DNA from: Echinarachnius parma
Taxonomy: Eukaryota; Echinodermata; Echinoidea; Clypeasteroida; Echinarachniidae
Assembly: GCA_037951105.1 (NCBI GenBank)
Contig: JBAMJV010005485.1
Span: forward strand, 1-64,000
DNA length: 64,000 nucleotides
Direction of reading: 5' to 3'
Shown: piece by piece, positions 36,101 to 49,900 of the stretch
Layout of the letters: the number at the start of each line of letters is the position of its first letter
How positions within the stretch are numbered: the first letter of the stretch is position 1
The notes under the pieces: generated by a model
Told to the model about the DNA's origin: nothing
The model's database searches: none
The model's input: only the letters and a program-made list of their open reading frames with translations
Translations under genes and position numbers: made by a program

Positions 36101-39100
36101 GTAGTGATTAAAGGCTATATTTTATGATGCCAAATCTCACTTAGCACCCACACTTAGGGTCCAAAATCAGCAGCGTGATTGACATGTGATTGACAATTAA
36201 TCGGCTTACGTCATCTACAGAATTTAGGTAGGCGTCATGTACAGGGCGAAGCCCCGGGGGGTCTGTCCTCATTGAAAGAGGGGTATCATGCGTGACCAAG
36301 AAAACGAGTAATTAGGGTGGTTTTTCACGATCAGGCGAGATACTCGAGTATCTCGTTTAGGGTCTCAAAATCACCCAAAATCAGGAAATAGGGTATCTAT
36401 TTTATGCTGATGAATTACTTGTTTAGGGTATCAAAAAGATGAATTACTCGTTTAGGGTCTCAAAAACTCAGCTTACTTGCTTAGGGTATCAAAAATAGTT
36501 ATAACTTGCTTTTAATAGGGGTTTACAAAAAAAAAGATTACTTGCTTTTTTAGGGTATCAAATATAGTTATGACTTGCTTAGGGGTTTACACATAATTGA
36601 TTACTTGCTTAGGGTATCAAAAATAGTTATAACTTGCTTAGGGGTTTACAAAAAATTGATTACTTGCTTAGGGTATCAAAAATACTTGCTTAGGGGTTTA
36701 CACAAAATTGATTACTTGCTTAGGGTATCAAATTACCGATAATCATACTTGCTTAGGGTGTATTTTTTGCACCACGCAAATACTCGTTTAGGGTGCTTTT
36801 GGCAAGTCCTTGGTCACGCATGATACCCCCCTTTCTATGAGGACAGGCCCCCCCGGGGGGCGAAGTTCTTTAGACGGCGTCACATTTTGGCGATTTAAAA
36901 GGGGCGTTCACAGGACAATTACATATTTGCTAATTACCCACAAATTGATTGATTTCATGGGAAATGACTGCCAAATTCTTTTTCTTGAGGAAAAATTACT
37001 TATAGAGAGTCTAATTGTGAATGATAATAAATAATCATAATACAATCAAGTAAAGAAAGAAACATACTAATAAAATGACATTTTATTTTTTGCAAAATTG
37101 TGGTAACTATGGCAATCGACTAGCAGAAGATTGATTTGTTTCCTTGGCAACCATAGTAAGGCATGCCCAGCATGAAGCATGCAGCATTACCAGGGTAGAG
37201 ATCGTCCAAAGTCTTGAAGCAACTTATATCAAGACTCATGTCATCATTAGATATAAAAGCAATTTGAATATGTAAATCCTGCAGAACACTAAATGAAATA
37301 GCTAGCAGATGATAGGTCAGTTACATACCTTTCCTTGGCAGCCGTAGTGAGGCATGCCCAGCATGAAGCATGGCGCATCAACGGGATAGATCTCCTCCAA
37401 GGTCTTGAACTCCTGGAAGCTGGAGTCAAACCCTGCCAGGTCCTATGGTCAAAGTTTGATATATTATCATTTTTATATAAAAATATATTCATGTATTTGA
37501 TACAATGTATTTATCTCATTTATTTTATTGATATCACAGATTTGTTGTGAATTCCACAGGGTTAAATTCTTGCAAATAACTACTATTGGTTTGTTTGAAT
37601 AAAATCACTTTTCTATACAGGGTGTCCCAGAAAGAATGCAACACCTACGATCATTAATTTCATCAACATCATCGACCAAATGTCATTGTTTCTTGTTTCA
37701 GTGGGTAGAACATTCTTTTTTCCAACAAAATTATACCATAAGCGCTGATTTTGGGTAAGGCGTTTGGATCCAAGGCAATGTCGTTTCCTAAATTTGCTAC
37801 TTTTTCGTCTCCAGCGATCCTCTGAACACTGAGACATTCTCGCCCCACGGCCTCCCATAGACAGAATAACTGCATGACTGCTCTCCCTTTGATAAAGAAG
37901 ACAATGTTGTGTAATCGAGTACCCCGTACGGTATGGCTCGCATTGTCTTCCTTAGCAAAGGGAGAGCAGTCATGCGGTTCTCGCCGTGGGGCGAGAATGT
38001 CATCATCGAATTCAATATCCCTAAAATGAGGCACCTTCCACTTGATAACATTGCCCTTTTACACACTGAAGATCAAATTTTAGAAAGAAATTGATCCAAT
38101 CTTTGAACAGGCACAGTACATCTGTGGTCATACTGGCCAAACAATGACAGCGGAAATTGAAATAACGTCTTTGGGCAGAGCTGCCAACCTTGATCAAAAC
38201 AAAAAAAAATGAAATGGAAAAAAAACAACAGAATTTGATGAATTATCATTGAAAATTAACCTTATTACCAGAAATCGCACATCACGAGTGGGGCTATCTT
38301 CATAGCTTGCTACAAATATTACAGAAGTTTGTGCACAAAATTGGAAGATTGTATATTCAAACAGGGTTAGCGCTGGTGTTCATAACATGCATACATGTAT
38401 AACATATTAGTGTTTGACCGTTGTCTCTAAACGTTCAAACGTTGAGAGACAACTTCATTTAACTTAAACTAGATGGATCTTCGACTGCGCGCAGTCGAAA
38501 ATGATGCCTCCGCCATTACGCGATTTATATCAAGCCCAAATCAACATGTACACTGAATTAATTCTGTCAACTCAATTTTGATGGTACTCTGTCTTTTAGA
38601 TCTTGACGTATCACAATTATGAGCTATAAGTGACCTTGACCTTTGACCTCATGACCCCCAAAATCTAATCGGTTCATTGGCTCTCCAAGGAACATACATG
38701 TACCAAGTTTGGTCAGAATCCGTCAATCCGTTCTTGAGATAACGCGATCACGAGCTATTTTTGCATATGGGCTAGTCCAAGATAACGCGCGTTACCCTCT
38801 TTCTTTTACCCTCTCCATCACTGGTATCTATAAGAAGAATAACCTTGGTAAAGATGGTGACCTTTGACCTTTGCAATAATATTTTATTATATAAAATGTA
38901 TGGCGTTACGTATGGGACCAGAAGAAATGAGGTTTTTTATAAATAATTTTTAAGTTAAAAACTCTGTGAAAGTAATTTAGAGGACAGGTTGTAATTCAAT
39001 GTGGTTTGTTGAGGCAAAGTTTCATTTCATTCCGAAGAACACTTTTCTTGTAGGCTCTAATTAATTTTGGTAAAGACGTGTTACGTATGGGACAGTTACG

Positions 39101-42100
39101 TATGGGACATTTTGTCCCCATTTGTTTAATGTAGGGAAATCAATATTTAAGGCAAATTGAGGATATTTGGTTAAAATAACGAGTTGCCATGGTGATTGGT
39201 GTAAATAAGTATCAGAAATGGTTATGTCATTCCTTAAAACCCTATAAAAGAGGTATCACTCATTAATTTAGCGTTCCTAGTTCAGAATCTATATAATTTT
39301 ACAGGAATTTGGGGAATATGCAAATTAGGTAAATATCTTAATTATGCAAATCATATGCTTTGTATAATGTTTTTGGAGTCAAAGTAAGTTAACAAATCTT
39401 AAATACATAATAGGACATGATTAAATTAAATTAGTACATTTTGTGTGTTTGTAAGCCACTGTTTAAAGGGATAGTCGAGTTCTGGTAAGGAGAGTACAGT
39501 TTTGGTGAAACTGAATTTTAGTCACCAAAACCTGCATCATTACATTACAAACTAATAGTTATAACTAGAAAGGAACACAAAATTACAAATGACGTAGTAA
39601 AGATCATGTTATCATTAAAAAAGAGCCGTTAAAACGTAAGAGGGCGCTCTCTAAACACTCATTGGTTTCAACCATTTTGAATAAAATATTGTGCATGTGA
39701 TGTTTTGTTGAAATAGTGATTAGATAGAGAAATAACCAACAACTATTTAAATACCTATTTTGTAACTTTTTGAAAAGAGGAAGCATTTTTTTAAATTTTT
39801 AACGGCTGGTTCAAAATTCTCTAATAAACCTGGGGCCCCAGCTTTATTACAAATTGTTATATTTATGGATATTTCAGCCGTCTCTGAACCGATTTTGATC
39901 AAACAAAGATGATTTTATTATTTAAATATTATGCTCTTTCAAATTTTACACTCAGTTTTTCATTACCTCACAAAAAAAATAAGTAGTCTAGCAAAACTCA
40001 ACTATCTCTAAACAGTAATATTCATAAATATGCAAATTAGGGGCAGCCATCTTGGATTTCAGGGCTTTGCTCACATGCAAATGAGAAGCAGAAATGGCTT
40101 AATTTGCCCCAAATACCTTAAATGAAATGTTGAAACATTTCACACTACATTCCTGAATACAAATAAACATCTTGCTCTAATTCATGAATATGCAAATTAG
40201 CTAATTATCTTTAAAAATGCCTGCCGAGCATAAATTATTGTTTTGGCTCCACTTCTAAAAAAAGTTTAAGGACCTAATTACTTTCTCTATACTCATTTAC
40301 ATTCGATATATCATGACAATATCACTCCAAAATAAATATTTGCCTATCTGCCACAAAGGCTCCCAGCAGCTACATTGACTTTGTATGTGAATTATGTCCC
40401 ATACGTAACACATTGTCCCATACGTAACACTTTCTATAAATTCTAATTTTCTTATAAAACAAAGATCTAATGAAAAATTCCCAGCTTATTATAGTATTTT
40501 ACTTTTAAAATGCATGAATTAGAACTTCCCAAAGTTGCACTAGAATAACTATTAAATTATTTGAAAAAAATGAAAAAAAGTTCCTCATTTTGTTACGTAT
40601 GGGACATTTCATGCTAAGACATGACCTAATTTGCATAATTAATTAGGACAATGTTTATGTAAAATTTATACGGATATATATTAATAAAATATCATATCAT
40701 TCCCTTTGATTTGTTATGAATTTTTATAATTGTCCCATACGTAATGATCTATTTCACATTTATGCAAATGAGGCCCTTCAAATTTGCATAAATTTACATA
40801 AATTTTAACTTCTTTTTATGGAATTCAAAACTTCAACTCATGGGCTTCAATATGATGTGAAACATGTCATCAGTAAATCAAGATGAAATTTCAACAGCTA
40901 GGTTGACATTACCTTGGACTTGCCCATATATAAAGAGCTCTGTGACCTTTGACCTTTGACCTCATGACCCCAAAATCTAATCAGATCATTGGCCCTCCAA
41001 GATACATACATGTCCCAGGTCGAAAAAACAGTTGAAACCAGTTGAAACCAGTTGGAAATTCAACTGGTTTTTACTGGTTTTAACTGGCATCAAACGGTAG
41101 CAGTTAAAATTCTCCGTTCCCAGTAAAGATAAATGGACAGATGAAGAAGACCAGTTAAAACCAATAGAAATACCAGTTGAAACCAATTCAAAATACCAGT
41201 TGAAACCAACTACATGTACTTTAACTGGTCCTCATGTACTGGTGAATCCCACTACTGGTTTCTTAATGGTTTCAACTGGGTTTCTTACTGGTCAGCCTAA
41301 CTGGGTTCTTACTGGGTTCTTACTGGATTCTTAATGGATTCTTACTGGTTGTTCCAGTAGATTCCAATTGATTCCAGTTGATTCCAGTGTACCAATTTCC
41401 ATATTGTAACCAGTTGGCCAACTGGTACCAGTTGGCAACTAATTTTCAACTGTTTTTCGACCTGGGGTACCAAGCTTGGTCAGAATCCGTCAATCCGTTC
41501 TTGAGATAACGCGATCACAAGCTATTTTTGCATATATAATGAGCTCTGTGACCTTTGACCTTTGACCTCATGACCCCAAAATCTAATCAGATCATCTGCC
41601 CCCCAAGATACATACATGTACCAAGTTTGGTCAGAATCCGCCAATCCGTTCTTGAGATAACGCGATCACAAGCTATTTTTGCATATATAATGAGCTCTGT
41701 GACCTTTGACCTTTGACCTCATGACCCCAAAATCTAATCAGATCATCGGCCCTCCAAGATACATACATGACCCAAGTTTGGTGAAAATCCGTCAATCGGT
41801 TCTTGAGATAACACGATCACGAGAACGGGACGGATGTACGGACGGACAACCCGAAAACATAATGCCTCCGGCTACTTCGTTGCGGAGGCATAAAAATTGT
41901 ACTGATGTAATTACATCTAGAACAAATGTAACAATTACCACAAAGAATAATGGAGAATGAATAATAAAGAAAAATGGTTGACAGCTCTGTACGGGTATGC
42001 TATGGTCTATGGCTATGCTATCAAGAGAATATCTGCACATGTTTACCTTGATGGTAACTTGGTATGCATACGGGACAGCTAGGAGCTATGGTCTATGGCT

Positions 42101-45100
42101 ATGCTATCAGGAGAATAACTGCAAATGTTTACCTTCATGGTAACTTGGTATGCATACGGGACAGGAGCTAGATCTATGGCTATGCTATCAAGAGAATAGC
42201 CGAAAATGCTTACCTTGATGGTTACTTGGTATGCATACGGGACAGGAGCTATGGTCCACTGCTTCTCCAGGGTTACATTGCCGCTGTGGCAGCACACATA
42301 TCTGAAAATAAACCAAAATATGAATAAACTATCAAATAAGATCATTTGAAACTCAAATATCTGTTCAAATTACCGTGATTTTAATCATCCTCCCAACAAG
42401 GTTCTTTGTAATTAGCTTTTATCGGTTTTCTCGCCATCAACTTCTACTGTTGATTATATATATATATATCACCTCAGCAGACGCATACAGTATAAAGAAT
42501 GATCTTGAATCACTTTAATCCATTCTAAAAATGTTCCCTGGTTCGCACCTCCTCCCCAGTAGAGAGCATGCATAGAGCATGGTCTTGCAGTTAGTGCCTG
42601 ACCACCAGCTTATTAACTCAATGCCTATGAAAACCCAGTGTAACATTTATAAACTCTACGGGAAGGACATTTGACAAATGAAAGAAGGAACATCCATTCA
42701 ACTTTCCTTCTCCCAAGCGTCATGTGGTATGTGCCTAATGTCACTATTTCATTAAATCAGTGTCTTTAAGAGAACAATGTTGTAGTGCATATTTAGATCA
42801 ATTAGATTATCAACTAGGAGGAAATACATTTCCCTACCTTCTTCCCAGGAGAGGGCACACATACAGCAGGATCTTTGTGTCTCCGATGTCGATACCTTTC
42901 TTTCTCATATACCTGTATACATAGCAAAATTACATTTAAAGGGACTTATGACATTTTAAACAAAATCCCGCATTTACATGTACCATCTAACTGGCTCTAG
43001 TGACAACCTGTCTATAAAGACCGCTATTCCTATTTCTATTATGTACATGAATTCATCTATCAAGATCAGCTGCTCTCACTTTGTTCTCACTTAGCTTTCA
43101 TTGTTTTGAAATGTGAGCATTTACAAGAAACCTTATGGCAAATATTATGCCCTATCTATCATAGAAACTGTGTGCATGTCTTCTGGTGGCTAAGACAGGA
43201 GGGGAGGGGGGGGGGGGGGGGGGGTGGGGGGTTCCAAGGATTTTTCAAAGGGGTAAACGAGAGGGTCTAGAGAGCATTGGATGCCAACAATGAGAATTTG
43301 ACAGCCTCTTTTAGCAGATTGAAAATTGTAACTTTGTATAACTTTCGAGCATGGTGGAATTATAACTGTTAGTTTGTAATGTTATTGTGCAGGTTTTGGG
43401 CCATACCAAAACTGTACTATAACTACCCCTTTAATCTTTATAATAAATTAATGCACTCAAAATGAAATTGAATTTTTAACATTAAACAATAACAATAACT
43501 AGAAATATTAGAACTTCTCCCATAATTATCCTTGGGTTAGTGGCCGGTTTATATCGCTTCTGACTATTCGAGCAATGTAAAGGGCTTCAAGGGAACGTCC
43601 CCCAATATATTACTTCTGACTATTCAAGCAATGTAAAGGGCTTCAAGGGAACGTCCCCCAATATATTACTTCTGACTATTCAAGCAATGTAAAGGGCTTC
43701 AAGGGAACGTCCCCCAATATATTACTTCTGACTATTCAAGCAATGTAAAGGGCTTCAAGGGAACGTCCCCCAATATATTACTTCTGACTATTCAAGCAAT
43801 GTAAAGGGCTTCAAGGGAACGTCCCCCAATATATTACTTCTGACTATTCAAGCAATGTAAAGGGCTTCATGGGAACATCCCCCAATATATTACTTCTGAC
43901 TATTCAAGCAATGTAAAGGGCTTCAAGAGAACGTCCCCCAATATATTACTTCTGACTATTCAAGCAATGTAAAGGGCTTCATGGGAACGTCCCCCATTCA
44001 AGGGTCTTTGTGGCTTGATGGTTGAACATCGGTCTAGCAATCTGGAGGTCTCTGGTTTGATTCCCAGCGAAGCCTATTTTTCTTTGCTAATTTTCAATCA
44101 TTAATATTAATATTCACTTACTTGTCCCTGGTGAGCTGGCAGTCTCTCTTCCATTCCTCAGGATCCACTCTATCCCAGCTCATCTCCTGTTTGCTACCCT
44201 TCACAGAGCAATAGTCCTCCACCATTTTATATCTAGCAAAAATAGTCCAGAAAAGCATCTTATCAACTAGATCTGTTTGTATGTATACATGTATGTTTTT
44301 TCATATTTAACTTATTTGTATTGCTTATATTTGAATGCTTGTAATATCTCTGTATTTTTATATATTGTACGGGACCCCTCTGATACTCAGTTTCTGCTGA
44401 AAGGGCCATGTATCTGCAGTTCAGAACAAATAGTGAACATTTACAGATTTTCATGCATGTAGATTTACAAGGCAGTCCTAATCTGTCCACACATTTTTGA
44501 CTCGGCTAGGTTAGATGTTGCTTGTAAGTATCGGCTTACATGGTGATATAGAATTATAGATATATACATATATTGCTTGAGGTTAAAGGGATAGTTGAGT
44601 TTTGGTAGAGAGGGCGCTAGACTACTTTTTTTTTTGTGAGGTAATGAAAAACTGAGTGTAAAATTTGAAAGAGCATAATATTTAAATAATAAAATCATCT
44701 TTGTTTGATCAAAATCGGTTCAGAGACGGCTGAAATATCCATAAATATAACAATTTGTAATAAACCTGGGGCCCCAGGTTTATTAGAGAATTTTGAACCA
44801 GCCGTTAAAAATTCAAACAAATGCTTCCTCTTTTAAAAAAGTAACAAAATAGGTATTTAAATAGTTGTTGGTTATTTCTCTATCTAATCACTATTTCAAC
44901 AAAGCATCACATGCACAATATTTTATTCAAAATGGTTGAAACCGATGAGTGTTTAGAGAGCGCCCTCTTACGTTTTAACGGCTATTTTTGAATGATAACA
45001 TGATCTTTACTACGTCATTTGTAATTTTGTGTTCCTTTCTAGTTATAACTATTAGTTTGTAATGTAATGATGCAGGTTTTGGTTACTAAAATTCAGTTTC

Positions 45101-46936
45101 ACCAAACCTGTACTCTCCTTACCAGAACTCAACTATCCCTTTAAGGTTAGGGTTAACCATGATAGAAGGGAGGATTGCAGAGTCCTGAGAAGGGCTGTTA
45201 GTATTCTTTCTTAAGCTTGAAGTTTTAAAAAAAATACCGTGCTGGTATAAGTTATAGTAAGGAGAAGACGGGTAGCAGAGGCTCAACGTTTTAAACGTTT
45301 TGAACAGGTTGACTGTCCGTGGTTAGGCTAGTTTAGTAGCACTACATAACAATAAGCTTTAGTGTATTTAGCTCTGTGCACACGGCGTTCACAAGATGGC
45401 TACGTACATGTACATCTGATTTACAAATCCAAACTACCTAAAATTAACTAGATCTGTGCACCAGTGAATATCTTAGCATTTGGCAGGGTGCAAAAAGAAG
45501 CATTTCTGCTTACCTCATGTTTTTTTTTGTAGGTCATTTTAGGTGGTTTTAAAGTAGCTGAGCGAAGAAATATCACAAAGTATCACAAAATAGACAAATA
45601 ATACATGTACGGGAAGCTTATACCAACCAGAACACAAATCATCTGCTCTTAAGTCTTGAAATATCAATGAAACACGATAAGAAGCGTATTTCCAAGACCC
45701 TTCTCAGAACTTCTATATGGCTTGTAACGGGAATTACCGAGTACGGATTAATGACGTCACACGTGTGAGTCCCCCGCCTAGAGCGTAGAGCGAGACGTAT
45801 ACAACTGTGTATAGAAACCCTTCCAAGTATATAGAGCGAGACGTATACAACTGTGTATTTGAAACCCTCACAAGCAGTTCCGCAATTCAAGTTTGAGCGT
45901 TTATATCTCTCATGTTACTTTATTACCGTTCATGAGTTTGGTCTGATTAGAAGGCTGGTATTCCCCACTTTAAACTGATATGACATTTGCCATGAATATG
46001 GTTTCATGGAATGCGCATATGACACCCGAATATGGGGCAAATTCAAACTTTTAAAGTAAAATGTTGCAAAATGCATTGATAAAACAACAGTGTACCCTCC
46101 TTTTGTTGTGAGAACGGTGTTATGAATGATGTTCAGTCGGTCATGCGTGAATGTCAATGGCGTTTTATCATTTTTTTTGAGGATGAAATATACCTTTATT
46201 ATTTTGAGGTGGTGCAATAACAATTGTGTATGTTGTTAGGAAGATGTAGTGTGTTTTATTGACTGATTGAGAAATTATCATTATGTTTGACATATTAATG
46301 CTTTTTGCAAGATTTCACTTTTGACTTTGTAATGCACATTCCATGATTTAAAAATGTCATATTATTGTGAAGGGGGAATACAAGCTTTCCAATGGTAACA
46401 CATTTATGAACGGTAATACAGTAATAAGGGAGATATGAACGCTCAAACTTGAATTGCGGAACTTTTTGTGAGGGTTTATAATACAGACTTCACATGACAC
46501 GAACTTACGCCAGCTGATGATGGAAGTGGAATACAAATCTCTCGAAAACAGCTAATTACATTTTATTATTGCGTATAAAGAATATTCTATTATATGATAT
46601 TGAATCATGCAAATAGATTTGTCTACCCTTCTATGTCGTGTAATTTCCCGAGATGCTTTCGTAAACGTGTTAGCCTGGCAGCTAGCGCAGAGTGATTGTT
46701 GGTGACTACATTTCAGGTTATGTATATAGACATGACGGTGAATATTGAGCATACCATTGCATTTTATGATGTCATGCAGTTCAAATAACGGTGCATATGT
46801 AATTAACATTCGCAATTAAATAGTTCTAGTAGTAGAAGTCTTTTTAGCGACTTTACTGAAGAATGAATTCATGGTATTTTCCGTCTCGTCCTCTTCATTC
46901 TATCCCTCCTACATCCCCATCATCATCATTATAATC

Positions 46937-46985
<49 letters not shown>

Positions 46986-49900
46986 CTATCACTATAGCAA
47001 TGACATTATATTTTGTGGAGCTGTTTACATCAACTTTGATGTCTACATTTAGTAGCAGTTCCTCCTGAAGATCAGTCATTGTGATGAGAATAGCGTTCGG
47101 GTAGTATACACATACACCTACAGCACACAAAGCCGACGGGCTACGGAGCGCTCTCATGCGCTCTTCACACGTGTGACGTCATTAATCGTACCCCCACACA
47201 GCGGGCTGACCAAGGGCGAATAGCGGGTCGAAATTTCATCACTTTAGATAGCAGATCAATCAATTCTGTGACAATTTTTGACAAATATATATGAATTATT
47301 AGGAAGAATGTAACATTTCCTTTGCGATGATGCCAAAATTATTTAGGTTACAAGCATTTTTAAACCTTCGCTCAGGTACTTTAATATAATCAAATTATAT
47401 CCTAATGCCAAGTCAGGCAATTAAAACTTTGATTTTGATGATATGCTCTGTGGCAAGGGGGCAAGCACTAATTTTAAGTCTAGGTTAATATCTGAATAGT
47501 GCACTAGAGTTCCAGATGCTTTAATCCCCCCCTTAAAAAATGGTGTCATGCTTACCTTATCTTTCCATCAGACACATCAACAACTTTAACCTCCTTGAGA
47601 TGAGGCCACTCAGCGTACACGATCTTACCTAGCAACTGCTTGGCTATATCATACACATTCTGAACGAAAACAAAAGTAATCAATTTTGGAACCACACACA
47701 TTACTATATTCTACAGAAAGCCAAGGCAATTCAAAACTAATTGATTTTAGCACCGCACACATTTACCCTAGAATGAATTTTGTATGAATAGCTCAAGAAA
47801 CATGAGTAAGCAATTTAGTACTTCACACATTATTGCAGACACTCTAGATAGACTTTTGTAACAGGTTCATAAAGTAACTCTTTTAACCTCCTTGAGATGA
47901 AGCTACTAGGCACATTACATCAAATGTTCATGAGGCTACAGATTACATTAAATGTAACAAAGCAACTATCAGATTCTATTCAATACCTGTTATGTGGTTA
48001 GAGACGGCCATGAGAAACAGGCAAATGTTTTCCATGATTCATTCTGCCCGAATATCGGTATTGACAAAACTCTCAAGGGCTACAGCCCATAACATCCCCC
48101 CCCCCCCACCCCCTTCCAACCTTCACACACCAAGTAGTAAGCAGAAAGCACAACTTACTGGGTCTGGATCTGCTGGGTTGACGATTATGATCATGTTGTC
48201 TCCTCGGCTCAGACCCTGGAATACCTTCACCTCATCATTACGCACTTCACTCTGTACATCAATAAAACCATGATGAGTAAGTAACAATTTAGTCATACGA
48301 TGTTACAATTATATTTTATAGCCAGATAATTATACAATTTGGTTATACTTATAATTCAGTTGTCCAATCTGTATTTAACAGTTTGGATCTGCTGGATTGA
48401 CAGAAAAATGTCATTACCTCAAAATTGAGATGATATAGCGTAGGGAACCTTGGGAAGTAGACACCTAGTCTCACGCCTTCCAGCAATCCCTTTTTGATAC
48501 AACTGATATCAATCTGGAACGTATCTTTATTCACCAATTCACACCTGCAAAGGAAAAAAACAACATCAAAAGTGGAAATGAACATTGCAATCAATTCAAG
48601 TTTACAAAACAATATAAAACCTAAGAGGTACAAAATTGTTCTAGCCTCACACCCTCCAGCAAACCCTTCTTCTGACGACTGATGTCAAAGTGGAAGGCAT
48701 CTTTCTTCACCAATCATTACCCTGCAAAATAATTAAAAGCAAAGTTATAATCACTTTGAAGTTCACAAAACATCACAAAACCTCATATATGAGCCCTGTG
48801 GCCTTTGACCCCATGACCTCATGACCTCAAAAAACGTGCTCACGAGAACGGGACGTACGTACAGATGGACAGACAACCCGAAAACATAATGCATGCAGCT
48901 ACTTCATTGCGGAGGCATAAAAACAAAGAGTGTCTAAACATTTGGTTTTTGAATGGATAACGGTTTCACTACCCTAGTATTTACAATAATGGATAATTTC
49001 TTACTTTGCTATGCAGTTGCGTATGTCCATGAATGCCCCTGGAAGTGATGAGGTGTATGTGTGTGGGTTTGATGTGTCGGTGGTGTAGAGAATGTGGGGC
49101 CCATGTTTGTTCCATGCCTTCTCTTCTGGTGTCAACTTGTGATCATACGTCCTCATGGCTGCCAGCAAGCGATCCTGCAAATCAATCAATAGGTGTAATT
49201 CTAAAAATCATCATCAATATACAGTATGTCTCCTCCTCCCCTCATCATCATCACCACCACCACCATGATAATAACCATCATTGTCGTCATCGTCATCATC
49301 ATCATTATCATCAACAACACCATCATCATCGTTAAAAGATTCTAACAACCATCACCACCCTCACCGTCATCATAATCACAATCTCTACCACCAATCACCA
49401 TCATCCTCATCACTCCTCCCCCTCCTCCCTCCTTGATGAATGGGATGATAACCATAGCCTCCTAGGCCTTAACTTGCCGTTCAGATCCTAACCCAACAAA
49501 GCTCATCACAGTAAATATTTCCATCTTCATTACTGTCATCACCCCAACCATCACCTCTACTATTCTCATCATCAGATCCTAACCTCCCAGGCGTGCAGCT
49601 TGCCATTCAGATCATAACCTAACAAACATCACCAAAATTGTCATCACAATCCTACTCCAACTCATTATCATCATCTTATCATCACTAACACCACCACAAT
49701 CATCATCACTCTTTCGTCTCCTACCTCATCAATGAATGGGATGAGGACCATGCCGTCCAGATCGTGCTTGTAGTACTCAGCGATCGGTGACGTGTCATCG
49801 AGCATCAGTGGCTATGAATGAAATGTGAAAAAAGACGAGTTTATAAAAACGTTCTTTAGAAAAAATGCAGTGATTGAATGTACAATGGCTTGACAACATA

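Larger units (their letters stand above)
38469..41893. mobile_element. copy 3 of the TGACCTTTGACCT repeat, split by two insertions
   Basis: Left end aactagatggatcttcgact..tgcctccgcc at 38469. Right end cggacaacccgaaaacataa..tgcctccggc...gcggaggcat at 41893. Within it lie 38769-40925 and 41014-41466. Four gtgacctttgacctttgacct or gtgaccttgacctttgacct blocks remain. Confidence 0.8.
49230..49720. repeat. (CAT/CAC)n microsatellite-rich intron
   Basis: Interrupted atc, cac and cat runs around the exon 10 echoes. Confidence 0.75.

Noticed and set aside
37669..38034. 121-codon ORF in the cagggtgtcccag element
   Set aside because: Overlaps an inverted repeat hairpin; no transposase motif recognised.
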